From positions 1 to 64,000 of the forward strand of contig JAKFUL010000005.1 in NCBI GenBank assembly GCA_021732665.1: a stretch of DNA of 64,000 bases. Direction: 5' to 3'. Source of the stretch: Acetobacteraceae bacterium. Its GTDB lineage: Bacteria > Pseudomonadota > Alphaproteobacteria > Acetobacterales > Acetobacteraceae. Below are positions 1 to 7,990 of the stretch, one piece after another. The notes under the pieces were generated by a model. That model worked only from the letters and a program-made list of their open reading frames with translations, was not told where the DNA came from and made no database searches. Made by a program: the position numbers and the translations under genes. How positions within the stretch are numbered: position 1 is the first letter of the stretch; each line of letters begins with the position of its first letter.

Positions 1-389
1 AAGCCGGGGCGGGCACATTCCTGCAGGAGCGACAGCGCCACCAACGCCATGGGGTTGGTGCGGTCATAGGCGGCGAGGATGGCTTGGATCGTCGGCAGAT
101 CGGCCTCCGACACACCGGCGCATTGCAGGGCTTCGAGCGGAATCTCCGGCAGTGCCGGCAGCGGCAGGCGCGCCCGCAGCCGGGCGGCGGCGGCCGGCAT
201 GTGGCCCTGCGCATAGAGCGGCCGCAGGCTGCCCCAGGCCCATTCCAGCCCGCCCGGAAACACCGCCAGGTGGCGCCAGATCAAATTCACCACGCCCACG
301 CCGAAGACGGCGCGGATATCGGCGAAAATCTCCGCCACCTCGCCCGTGGCCTCGGCCTCGGGGATGGCGGGAACGGGGTCGCGGCTCAT
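1..389 (-). CDS. DehI-like (halocarboxylic acid dehalogenase family) protein, partial
   Basis: This gene is cut by the left edge, so only about its first 129 residues are visible. The translation begins MSRDPVPAIPEAEATGEVAE and continues with ADIRAVFG and a WRHLAVFPGGLEWAW stretch. That pattern resembles the first repeat of DehI-type 2-haloacid dehalogenases (Pfam DehI family), recalled from memory. Its ATG overlaps the stop of the upstream crotonase gene as ATGA, so it is the last visible gene of a four-gene minus-strand operon. Neighbours suggest acyl or organic-acid catabolism; dehalogenation itself is not shown. The catalytic part may lie outside the window. Confidence 0.55.
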   Translation of the reverse strand, partial: MSRDPVPAIPEAEATGEVAEIFADIRAVFGVGVVNLIWRHLAVFPGGLEWAWGSLRPLYAQGHMPAAAARLRARLPLPALPEIPLEALQCAGVSEADLPTIQAILAAYDRTNPMALVALSLLQECARPG

Positions 390-1186
390 CGGCCAGTGAA
401 GCGCGGTTCGCGCTTCTCCAACATGGCCGAGACCGCCTCGCGATGGTCCTCTGTCTCATGCGCGATGGCCTGGAAGGCCGCGCTCATCTCCAGCAGCGTG
501 GCCAGCGACGCGTGCTGTCCCTCGCGCAGCAACCTCTTGGTCATCCGCAGCACGCCGGGCGGGTTTTTCGCCACACGCGCGGCGAGCGTGCGGGCGGCGT
601 CCATCAGGGCTTCATGCGGCACGACTTGCGACACCAGGCCGACGGCGCGCGCCTGCTCGGCATTCAGCGGGTCACCGGTAAAGCTCATCTCGGCCGCCAC
701 GCTGTTGCCGACCACGCGCGGCAGCAGCCAGGCGCCGCCATCGCCCGGCACGATGCCGACGCGCACGAAACTCTCGGCGAAGATCGCGCGCTCCGAGGCC
801 ACGCGCATGTCGCACATGCACGCCAGGTCCAGCCCCGCGCCGATGGCCGGGCCGTTCACCGCGGCGATGGTCGGCACATTCAGCTCATACAGTGCCAAGG
901 GAATGTTCTGGATGCCACGCCGATAATTCTGCCGCATGTCGGCGGGGCCATGGCCGGCCATCATGCCGGTCTTGTCGCGCATGCCCTTGAGGTCGCCACC
1001 CGAACAAAACGCCGGGTCGGCGCCGGTCAGGATCACACACCGGACGGTGTCATCGCGCTCGATCCGCCGGCAGGCATCGACCACCGCGTCGCAATCCTCG
1101 CGCGTGCCGATGGCGTTGCGCTTTTGCGGGGCGTTCAGCGTCAGCGTGACGATGGCGCCGGCCTGTTCGTAGGTGATGAAGCTCAT
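386..1186 (-). CDS. Crotonase-fold (enoyl-CoA hydratase/isomerase family) protein
   Basis: The 266-residue product starts MSFITYEQ and has the crotonase oxyanion-hole region (CSGGDLKGM near residue 65) and the NGPAIGAGLDLA helix, so it should bind acyl-CoA thioesters in the cytoplasm. Aligned by eye to rat enoyl-CoA hydratase, the catalytic Glu of GGGCE is an Asp (GAGLD) and the Glu of QPE is Phe (AESF). It may therefore catalyse an isomerase or other crotonase reaction rather than classical hydration. It overlaps the upstream acyl-CoA dehydrogenase by four bases, and the downstream DehI-like gene starts in its stop codon, so the genes are probably translationally coupled. Confidence 0.85.
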   Translation of the reverse strand: MSFITYEQAGAIVTLTLNAPQKRNAIGTREDCDAVVDACRRIERDDTVRCVILTGADPAFCSGGDLKGMRDKTGMMAGHGPADMRQNYRRGIQNIPLALYELNVPTIAAVNGPAIGAGLDLACMCDMRVASERAIFAESFVRVGIVPGDGGAWLLPRVVGNSVAAEMSFTGDPLNAEQARAVGLVSQVVPHEALMDAARTLAARVAKNPPGVLRMTKRLLREGQHASLATLLEMSAAFQAIAHETEDHREAVSAMLEKREPRFTGR

Positions 1187-2160
1187 GGGATGTCCCTCGC
1201 GGTGATGTTGGGCCAAAGGGCGGCGCCGCCCTGCGCCAGCACGGCCCGGCCGATCTCGGCGGCCCAGGCGCGCTCGCTGCCGCCCTCGTCGCGCCAGCTC
1301 CAGAGCCGGCGGGTGGTGTGGTGCAGCTCGTGATCTTCCGTGATGCCGATGGCGGCGAAGACCTGGTGCACCGTGGCGGCGGTGGTCTGCGCCGCCTCCC
1401 CGGCGATGATCTTGGCGCAGGCGATCTCGAAAGCGGCACCTTCCAGCCCGCCCGCATCCACCGCCTGTGCGGCACTGGCGACGGCGACGGAGACGGCCGC
1501 GGCCTCCGAGGCCACCACCGCCAATTGCTGCTGGATGGCCTGGAATTTCCCCAGCGCCCGGCCGAACTGCTTTCGGGTATTGGCCCAATCCACGGCGAGT
1601 GTCAGGGCGTGCTGCACGGCGCCGGCGATCAGGGCCGCGCGCAGCAGGGCGTGGCCCAGGCGCAGCGCGCGCGGCCCATGGCTGTTGGGCAGCGCGCCTT
1701 CGGCCAGCAGCGCGCCGGGGGTGATGTCGTCGCGCGGTTCGCGGCCGATATTGGCACCGGGGGTGTGGGTGCCGGGGGCGTGGAGCGCGATGCGGCCAGG
1801 TGCCGGTTCCAGCAAAACCTGTGCGGCGAAGCGGCCGAACGGCGCGCGCAGGCCAAATGTCGTAAACCCGCCGCGCGGCTCGATGCCCGCCGCGGCGGCA
1901 AAGCCATTGGCCAGCATGCATTCCGCCACCGGCGCCGGCGCGGCGTAGCGGCCGATCACCTGCCAGACCGCCGCCGCATCGGCCCAGCCCAGGCCGATGC
2001 CGCCAAGGTCTTCGGGCACCAGCAGAAGCGGCAGGCCCAGGCCTTCCAGCGCCTCCCACAAATCCTCCGGCCATTCGCCGGCCTCCAGCCGCCGCAGCGC
2101 GGGCGCGCCGGAATTGGCGGCGAGCAGGCGGTCCACCTGCTCCAGAATGATCGCTCTCAT
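1183..2160 (-). CDS. Acyl-CoA dehydrogenase family protein, short form
   Basis: The 325-residue product (MRAIILEQVDRLL) is shorter than the usual 380-400 residues of an acyl-CoA dehydrogenase. The C-terminal flavin-binding part is recognisable: TRKQFGRALGKFQAIQQQLA is the typical motif of the all-helical domain, followed by QVFAAIGITEDHELHHTTRR. The middle beta domain is degenerate. In this family such short subunits commonly pair with a full-length one, and the full-length gene lies immediately upstream with a four-base ATGA overlap. I infer a heteromeric FAD-dependent acyl-CoA dehydrogenase. The substrate is unknown. Confidence 0.85.
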   Translation of the reverse strand: MRAIILEQVDRLLAANSGAPALRRLEAGEWPEDLWEALEGLGLPLLLVPEDLGGIGLGWADAAAVWQVIGRYAAPAPVAECMLANGFAAAAGIEPRGGFTTFGLRAPFGRFAAQVLLEPAPGRIALHAPGTHTPGANIGREPRDDITPGALLAEGALPNSHGPRALRLGHALLRAALIAGAVQHALTLAVDWANTRKQFGRALGKFQAIQQQLAVVASEAAAVSVAVASAAQAVDAGGLEGAAFEIACAKIIAGEAAQTTAATVHQVFAAIGITEDHELHHTTRRLWSWRDEGGSERAWAAEIGRAVLAQGGAALWPNITARDIP

Positions 2161-3287
2161 CGCAGGCCCAATTCACGCGCGATAATCCCGCGCAAAATCT
2201 CCCGCGTGCCGCCGCGCAGCGAGAAGGTGGGCGCAAGCTGCGTCAGATCGGCCAGCAGCGATCGCAGATCCTCGGGCATGTCCTCCGGCTCCAGCAGGGC
2301 GCGAATTTGCTCAGGCAGGCGCTGTTCGAAATCATTGCCCGCATCCTTCACCAGGGCCGCTTCCCGGGCCGGCGCCTCGCCCGCCTCCAGCATGCCGACC
2401 ACCGAGAGCGACATGCCGCGCAGCGTGTTCAGCCGCGCCACCATGCGGCCGACCGCGACATCGGCGCCGGGCACGTCGCGCAGCGCATCCACCGCCCCCG
2501 TCAGCGCGGGCAGCGAGGAGAGGTAGCGTTCCGGCCCGCTGCGCTCCAGCGCCAGTTCTTCCGTGGCCTGGGCCCAGCCGGCGCCTTCCTGGCCGAGCAG
2601 CGCGTCCTCGGGCAGCAGGACATCGTCGAAGGTGACCTCGTTGAAACTCTCCTCGCCCAGCAGGTCGCGGATCGGGCGGATGGAGATGCCGGAGAGCCTG
2701 AGATCGACCAGGAATTGCGACAGCCCGGCGTGGCGCGAACCACCCTCCGGCGCCGGCGATGTCCGCACCAGCGCGATCATCCAGTCCGACAGATGCGCGT
2801 TGGTGGTCCAGATTTTCCGCCCGTTCAGCTTCCAGCCGCCGGGCACCCGCTCGGCCTTGGTGCGCAGCGCGGCCAGGTCGCTGCCGGCCTCGGGCTCGCT
2901 CAGGCCGATGCAGAAGGCCAGTTCGCCGCTGGCGACTCCGGGCAGGATGCGCCGGCGTTGTTCCTCGGTGCCACGGCGCAGAATAAGCGGCCCCGATTGC
3001 CGGTCGCCGATCCAATGCGCGGCCACCGGGGCGCCAACCGCCAGAAGTTCCTCCAGCACCACCACGCGCTCGAGGCCGCTGCGCTCATGCCCGCCATAGG
3101 CTTTTGGCCAGACCATCCCGATCCAGCCGCGCCTGCCCAGCTCGCGGGAGAATTCGCGATCGAACCCCATCCAGGAGCGGGCGCGAATCGCCGGCGTCCA
3201 GTCCCGCCCCGCTTCGGCCAGGAAAGACCGCAGCTCGGCGCGCAGCGCGATGGCGCTGGCCGGCAGCTTCGTGTGTTCGAAGCGCAT
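2157..3287 (-). CDS. Acyl-CoA dehydrogenase family protein
   Basis: The 376-residue product begins MRFEHTKLPASAIALRAELR and has the full family layout: an N-terminal helical domain, the mid-domain substrate/FAD motif (FCIGLSEPEAGSDLAALRT), WKLNGRKIWTTNAH, and a C-terminal helical domain ending RGGTREILRGIIARELG. The last motif is typical of this family. It is the first gene of the minus-strand acyl-CoA operon and is divergent from the CoxL-like gene 69 bases away, where the promoters should lie. The reaction would be FAD-dependent alpha,beta-desaturation of an acyl-CoA. The giant 1150-residue ORF in the track is this frame extended through antisense of the CoxL gene. Confidence 0.92.
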   Translation of the reverse strand: MRFEHTKLPASAIALRAELRSFLAEAGRDWTPAIRARSWMGFDREFSRELGRRGWIGMVWPKAYGGHERSGLERVVVLEELLAVGAPVAAHWIGDRQSGPLILRRGTEEQRRRILPGVASGELAFCIGLSEPEAGSDLAALRTKAERVPGGWKLNGRKIWTTNAHLSDWMIALVRTSPAPEGGSRHAGLSQFLVDLRLSGISIRPIRDLLGEESFNEVTFDDVLLPEDALLGQEGAGWAQATEELALERSGPERYLSSLPALTGAVDALRDVPGADVAVGRMVARLNTLRGMSLSVVGMLEAGEAPAREAALVKDAGNDFEQRLPEQIRALLEPEDMPEDLRSLLADLTQLAPTFSLRGGTREILRGIIARELGLR

Positions 3288-3356
3288 GGCGTTTCCCTCT
3301 TCACATCCGCCCGCGCTCCCATAGGGTGCGGTCAGCATTTTTCTGGGAGCATCATC

Positions 3357-5669
3357 ATGGATAAATTCGGCATGGGCCAGCCCGTCCGCCGCAAGGAGGA
3401 TGTCAGGCTGCTGACCGGTCGCGGCACCTACACCGATGATCTCTCGCGGCCCAACGAGGCGCAGATGGTCATCCTCCGCAGCCCGCACGCCAATGCCCGG
3501 ATCAATGCCATCGATGCCACCGCCGCGCGCGCCGCACCGGGCGTGCTGATGGTGCTGACCGGGGCGGAGGCGGATGCCGATGGCCTCGGCCTCTTCCCCG
3601 TCATGGTCGAGGTGCCGGGCAAGGACGGCACGAAGGTTTTCGCGCCGCCGCGGAAGATCCTCCAGGCCGACCATGTGCGCTTCGTGGGGGATCCGGTGGC
3701 GGTGGTGATCGCCGAGACCCGCGCTGAGGCGCAGGACGCGGCCGAACTGATCGAGGTGGATTACGACGTCCTGCCCAGCATCACCGACACCGCCGCCGCG
3801 GCCGGGCCCGACGCCCCCCTGGTCTGGCAGGAAGCCGGCACCAACACCTGCGTGCTCTGGACCAATGGCCGGGCCGAGCAGACCGACGCCGCCTTCGCCG
3901 CCGCTGCAAAAATCTCCACCGTGCGCCTGGTGCAGAACCGCCTGATCGGCAACCCGATGGAGCCCCGCGTCGCGCTGGGCGAATACGATGCCGCGACCGG
4001 CGGCTTCACCCTCACCAGCCCGACCCAGGGCGTGGTGCGGGTGCGCGAAACCCTGGCGCAGTTCATCTTCAAGGTCGACAAGACGAAGATGCGGGTGATC
4101 TCGCCCGATGTCGGCGGCGGCTTTGGCCTGCGCGGAAAACTCTTTCCGGAATCGGCCATGGTGCTCTGGGCCGCCAAACGCCTGGGCCGCCCGGTGAAAT
4201 GGACCGCCGGCCGCACCGAAACCTTCATGTGCGACCCGCATGGCCGCGACCACGTGACCGAGGCCGAGATGGCCTTCGATGCCAATGCGAAAATCATGGG
4301 CATGCGGGTGCGCAGCATCGCCGCCATGGGCGCCTATCTCTCCGATTTCGGCCCGCGCATTCCCACCGTCGCCGGCGGCCGCATCAGCGGCACCGTCTAC
4401 GACATGCAGAATGTGAACATGGAGGTGCGCTGCGTCTTCACCAACACCACGCCCACGGACGCCTATCGTGGCGCCGGGCGCCCCGAGACGGCCTATGTGA
4501 TCGAACGGCTGCTCGATGCCGGCGCCGGGGATTTCGGCATCCCGCGCGAAGAGATCCGCGCCCGCAACTACATCCGCCAGGACCAGATCCCCTACACCAA
4601 TTGCGTGGGCGTGGAGATCGACAGCGGCCATTTCGAGGAAACCCAGTCCAAGGCGCTGGCGCTGGCGGATTGGGCGGGTTTTTCCGCCCGCGCCGCGGCC
4701 AGCCGGACGGCCGGCAAGCTGCGGGGCCGGGGGTTGGGCTATTTCATTGAGGCCTCGGGCGGCCAGCCCGCGGAATGGGCGCGGGTGAAGATGGAGAAGG
4801 GTGGCACCGTCGCCTTGACGGTGGGCACTTTTTCGCACGGGCAGGGGCATGAGACGGCCTTCGCCCAGCTCCTGCATGACCGGCTGGGGGTGGATTTCGG
4901 CGCCGTGAAGCTGATCCAGGGCGACAGCGACGTGGTGCCCTCGGGTGGCGGCACGGGTGGCTCGCGCTCCTCGCAGATGGGCGGCGTGGCCGTCGTCCGC
5001 GCGGCCGAGATGGTGATCACCAAGGCCAAGCGTATCGCCGCCCATCTGCTCGAAGTCGGCGCCGGTGACATCGAGTTCGAGGCGGGGAAATTCCGCGTCG
5101 CCGGCACCGATCTCTCGACCGACTGGACCGCTGTGGTCGCGGCCTCGAAAAACCCGCCCGAGGGCGAAACCCCGGGCCTGGACGAACAGCTGATCTACAA
5201 GCGCGACACCGAGTGCAACTTCCCCAATGGCTGCCACGTCGCCGAGGTCGAGATCGACCCCGAGACCGGCGTGGTGACGCTGGCGCGCTACGCCGCCGTC
5301 GATGATGTGGGGGTGGTGATCAACCCGATGCTGGTGCATGGCCAGTGCCATGGCGGCATTATGTCCGGCGTCGGCCAGGCGCTGCTGGAGCACGCGGTGT
5401 ATGACCAGGAATCCGGCCAGTTCCTCACCGCCAGCTTCCAGGATTACTGCATGCCCCGCGCCGATGACGCGCCGGAGTTTTCTCTGGGCCTGAACGTCGT
5501 GCCCTGCCCGTCCAACGACCTCGGCGTGAAGGGTGCCGGCGAGGGCGGGAGTTGCGGCGCGCCGCCGGCCATCGTCTCGGCGGTCTGCGACGCGCTGGGC
5601 GTGGCGCATATCGACATGCCGGTCACGCCGGAAAAAGTCTGGCGCGCCCTGGCGACACGGCAGGGTTGA
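3357..5669 (+). CDS. Xanthine dehydrogenase family molybdopterin-binding subunit (CoxL-like, form II)
   Basis: The 770-residue product starts MDKFGMGQPVRRKEDVRLLTG, the usual opening of aerobic CO dehydrogenase-type large subunits. It carries the molybdenum-cofactor motifs SPDVGGGFGLRGK and AYRGAGRPE. The second is the form II signature; true CO dehydrogenase (form I) has AYXCSFR there, so CO oxidation is unlikely and the substrate is unknown. A C-terminal GVKGAGEGGSCGAPPA motif, with the Glu expected to be the catalytic base, is present. No FAD (CoxM) or 2Fe-2S (CoxS) subunit gene is adjacent, although the family normally works as a three-subunit complex. It is therefore an orphan large subunit in this window. 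Confidence 0.92.
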   Translation: MDKFGMGQPVRRKEDVRLLTGRGTYTDDLSRPNEAQMVILRSPHANARINAIDATAARAAPGVLMVLTGAEADADGLGLFPVMVEVPGKDGTKVFAPPRKILQADHVRFVGDPVAVVIAETRAEAQDAAELIEVDYDVLPSITDTAAAAGPDAPLVWQEAGTNTCVLWTNGRAEQTDAAFAAAAKISTVRLVQNRLIGNPMEPRVALGEYDAATGGFTLTSPTQGVVRVRETLAQFIFKVDKTKMRVISPDVGGGFGLRGKLFPESAMVLWAAKRLGRPVKWTAGRTETFMCDPHGRDHVTEAEMAFDANAKIMGMRVRSIAAMGAYLSDFGPRIPTVAGGRISGTVYDMQNVNMEVRCVFTNTTPTDAYRGAGRPETAYVIERLLDAGAGDFGIPREEIRARNYIRQDQIPYTNCVGVEIDSGHFEETQSKALALADWAGFSARAAASRTAGKLRGRGLGYFIEASGGQPAEWARVKMEKGGTVALTVGTFSHGQGHETAFAQLLHDRLGVDFGAVKLIQGDSDVVPSGGGTGGSRSSQMGGVAVVRAAEMVITKAKRIAAHLLEVGAGDIEFEAGKFRVAGTDLSTDWTAVVAASKNPPEGETPGLDEQLIYKRDTECNFPNGCHVAEVEIDPETGVVTLARYAAVDDVGVVINPMLVHGQCHGGIMSGVGQALLEHAVYDQESGQFLTASFQDYCMPRADDAPEFSLGLNVVPCPSNDLGVKGAGEGGSCGAPPAIVSAVCDALGVAHIDMPVTPEKVWRALATRQG

Positions 5670-5724
5670 CCGACCGGCCGTCGCACGGTCAATTCCAGCT
5701 GATCATTTGGGGGAGTGCGCGCTG

Positions 5725-6771
5725 GTGCGACGCCGTTTTCGCGTGGGTTATGTTGGATGGGTGCCGCACCCCGCCTTCCTCGAAACCGCCGCGCTGGACC
5801 CGAAGTTGGAGATCGTGCCGATCGCCATGGACCAGCCTGAATCGGCGATGATCCAGACGCTGTCCTCCTGCCACGGCTACTACGTGATGGCGGCGCGCGA
5901 CGAACTGCCCCGCGCCCTGCACGTGCATGCGGAGTTGCTGAGCAAACTGCCCAACCTGCTCGTCGCCGCCAGCTATGGCGCGGGCTACGACACCTGCGAT
6001 CCCCGCGCCTGCACCGAGGCCTCCGTGCTGCTGCTCAACCAGGCCGGCGGCAATGCCGAGGGCGTGGCCGAACATGCTGTGGGCATGATGCTGGCCTGCC
6101 TCAAGCGCATGCCCGAGGCCCATGCGGCGATGAAGGCCGGCCGCGCGGCGGACCGCAACGCGCTGATCGGGCGCGACATCAAGGGCATGACGGTGGGGTT
6201 GGTCGGTGCCGGCAATGTCGGCCGTCGCACGGCGGAGATCCTCAAGCTCGCCTTCGGCTGCCGCATCCTGGCCAGCGACCCCTATGTGGAGGTCGCGGCG
6301 CTGGAGGCGCTGGGCATCGAGAAACATCCGCTGGAGACGCTGCTGATCCATGCCGATATCATTTCCGTGCATTGCCCGCTGACGGAGGAGACGCGCGGCC
6401 TGATCGGCGCCGATGCCTTCGCCGCGATGAAGCCCGGCGTCGTCTTCGTCACCACCGCGCGCGGCTCCATCCATGACGAGGCGGCGCTGCTGGAGGCGCT
6501 GAATTCAGGCCATGTCGCCAGCGCCGGGCTCGATGTCTGGGCGCAGGAGCCGCCGCCGGTGGATCACCCGCTGCTGGCGCATCCGGCGGTGATCGCCAGC
6601 CAGCACACGGCCGGCGTCACGCTGCAAAGTCGGGCCAATATCACCCGCATCGCGGCGCTGGCGTTTTCGGACCTGGCGGCGGGGCGGATGCCGCCGCGGG
6701 TGATCAACCCCGCGGTGCTGCCGGCCTGGCGGAAGCGCTATGAGGCGGCGATGGGCGTGGCGGTGGTTTAA
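5725..6771 (+). CDS. D-isomer-specific 2-hydroxyacid dehydrogenase
   Basis: The 348-residue product is a complete NAD(P)-dependent 2-hydroxyacid dehydrogenase. It has a Rossmann motif GLVGAGNVGRRTAE near residue 155, catalytic Arg in TTARGSIHDE, catalytic Glu in DVWAQEPP and catalytic His in ASQHTAG, in the usual order. The chosen start is GTG, about ten bases after a GGGGGAG ribosome-binding site; the longer ORF in the track runs back into the CoxL gene. The enzyme would interconvert a D-2-hydroxyacid and its 2-oxo acid in the cytosol. Its stop overlaps that of the convergent gene on the other strand. Confidence 0.9.
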   Translation: MRRRFRVGYVGWVPHPAFLETAALDPKLEIVPIAMDQPESAMIQTLSSCHGYYVMAARDELPRALHVHAELLSKLPNLLVAASYGAGYDTCDPRACTEASVLLLNQAGGNAEGVAEHAVGMMLACLKRMPEAHAAMKAGRAADRNALIGRDIKGMTVGLVGAGNVGRRTAEILKLAFGCRILASDPYVEVAALEALGIEKHPLETLLIHADIISVHCPLTEETRGLIGADAFAAMKPGVVFVTTARGSIHDEAALLEALNSGHVASAGLDVWAQEPPPVDHPLLAHPAVIASQHTAGVTLQSRANITRIAALAFSDLAAGRMPPRVINPAVLPAWRKRYEAAMGVAVV

Positions 6772-7211
6772 CCGCCGGTCGCGGCCGGCCAGCGGCTGCA
6801 TTGGCTGACCCGGATGGTCGGCCCGCCGCCACCGCCCTGGCTGTCCAGCACGAAGGAAATGCCGGCGGGCATGGCGCTCACCCCCGGTACGGCGTCGATC
6901 ATGATGATCCCGGCGCCGCTATTCCCGCTCACGACCATCCGGCGCTCCGGCTGCGGCACCCGCAAATTGGCGGGGAAGCCGGTGGCCGTGACCACAACGG
7001 CGATGCCGAAATTGGCCTGGTTCTGCATCCGCACCGACCAGGCCGATGAGCCATCGGCGGCGGTCTGGGTGCGCAGGAGCTGCGGCATCACCGAGATACT
7101 GCCGGCGCAGGGGATGGAGATCGGCCCCTGCTGCGCGGCGGCGGGCAAGGCCAGGGCGCCGGTCGCCAGGGTTGCGAGGGCGAGGTGACGGATCATCGAC
7201 AAGGCAGTCAT
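6768..7211 (-). CDS. Small secreted protein of unknown function
   Basis: The 147-residue product has a clear signal peptide (IRHLALATLATGALALPAAA, cleavage after AAA-Q), then a roughly 120-residue beta-rich domain with only two Cys, which could form a disulfide. I do not recognise the family. The start is uncertain: ATG at 7211 abuts an AAGGA, and ATG at 7196 is about 15 bases from it. The gene lies downstream of leuD on the same strand but 155 bases away, so it probably has its own promoter. The stop codon overlaps that of the convergent 2-hydroxyacid dehydrogenase gene. Confidence 0.75.
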   Translation of the reverse strand: MTALSMIRHLALATLATGALALPAAAQQGPISIPCAGSISVMPQLLRTQTAADGSSAWSVRMQNQANFGIAVVVTATGFPANLRVPQPERRMVVSGNSGAGIIMIDAVPGVSAMPAGISFVLDSQGGGGGPTIRVSQCSRWPAATGG

Positions 7212-7366
7212 TCCTTCATTGGCAATAGGTAACTGGTCCCGACCATCCGCCAGCGATGCCGGTTCCGGAGAGGCACAGCGGGCGCCCTTCCGAACCCGGA
7301 TGTGCCACAGGGCTGGGGAGTGGTGAAATCGATATCGCCACTCGGCCCCATAGGCATGGCCTTTGT
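7212..7366. other. Intergenic region between leuD and the small secreted protein gene
   Basis: No gene of credible length is visible in these 155 bases. They contain a hairpin near 7318-7343 (GAGTGG paired with CCACTC, enclosing CGATATCG) that could end the leuCD transcript. No clear T-run follows on the minus strand, so a Rho-independent terminator is not demonstrated. Confidence 0.3.
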
Positions 7367-7990
7367 TCAGGCCACGCTGTCCCAGGCCCAAGGGCGGGCG
7401 GCGCGGTCGCCCGCGCGCCAGGCGGCAATCGCCTCGGCATGGCGCTTGGTCAGCGCGATGTCGTCCAGGCCGTGCAGCATTGCGTCGCGCTTGCGGGTAT
7501 CGACCTCGAAGGGGATCTTTGCGCCGGTGGGGGTAATGACCACGCGTTGCTCCAGGTCCACCGTGGTGCGGGCATTGCCGGGGCTTGCTTCCGTTTCCTC
7601 GGCGATCTGGCGGATCACTTCGATCGGCAGGCGGACCGGCAGCAAGCCGTTCTGGAAGCAATTGGCGAAGAAGATGTCGCCGAAGCTGGGTGCGATGACA
7701 CAGCGCACGCCCATGCCCATCAGCGCCCAGACCGCGCCCTCGCGCGAAGACCCACAGCCGAAATTCTCATCGGCCAGCAGCAGCTTGCTGCCCTTGTATT
7801 CGGCGCGGTTGAGCGGGAAGTCCGGGTTGTCGGAGCCGTCCGCCAGATAGCGCATGCGCTCGAACGCATAGGGGCCGAGGCCGGTGCGTCCGCTGCCCAC
7901 AAGCCGCTGAATGGGGATGATGACGTCGGTGTCGACGTTCTTGCGCAGGAAGGGCACGGCGGTGGCGGTGATGCTCGTAAAACTGTCCAT
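7367..7990 (-). CDS. leuD: 3-isopropylmalate dehydratase small subunit
   Basis: The 207-residue product has the LeuD signature: RKNVDTDVIIPIQ near the N terminus and FGCGSSREGAVWAL in the middle, with the full family length. With LeuC it isomerises 2- to 3-isopropylmalate in leucine synthesis. Its ATG overlaps the leuC stop by one base (TGATG), so the subunits should be coupled. No leuA or leuB lies in the window, and an NMT1/THI5-like binding protein gene precedes leuC. A paralogous role on another 2-alkylmalate is therefore possible, but the motifs themselves fit LeuD. Confidence 0.93.
   Translation of the reverse strand: MDSFTSITATAVPFLRKNVDTDVIIPIQRLVGSGRTGLGPYAFERMRYLADGSDNPDFPLNRAEYKGSKLLLADENFGCGSSREGAVWALMGMGVRCVIAPSFGDIFFANCFQNGLLPVRLPIEVIRQIAEETEASPGNARTTVDLEQRVVITPTGAKIPFEVDTRKRDAMLHGLDDIALTKRHAEAIAAWRAGDRAARPWAWDSVA

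Noticed and set aside
2157-5609. A 1150-residue minus-strand ORF
   Set aside because: Only the last 376 residues are a real acyl-CoA dehydrogenase; the rest is antisense to the CoxL gene, with His/Gly/Ala-rich sequence typical of shadow frames in GC-rich DNA.
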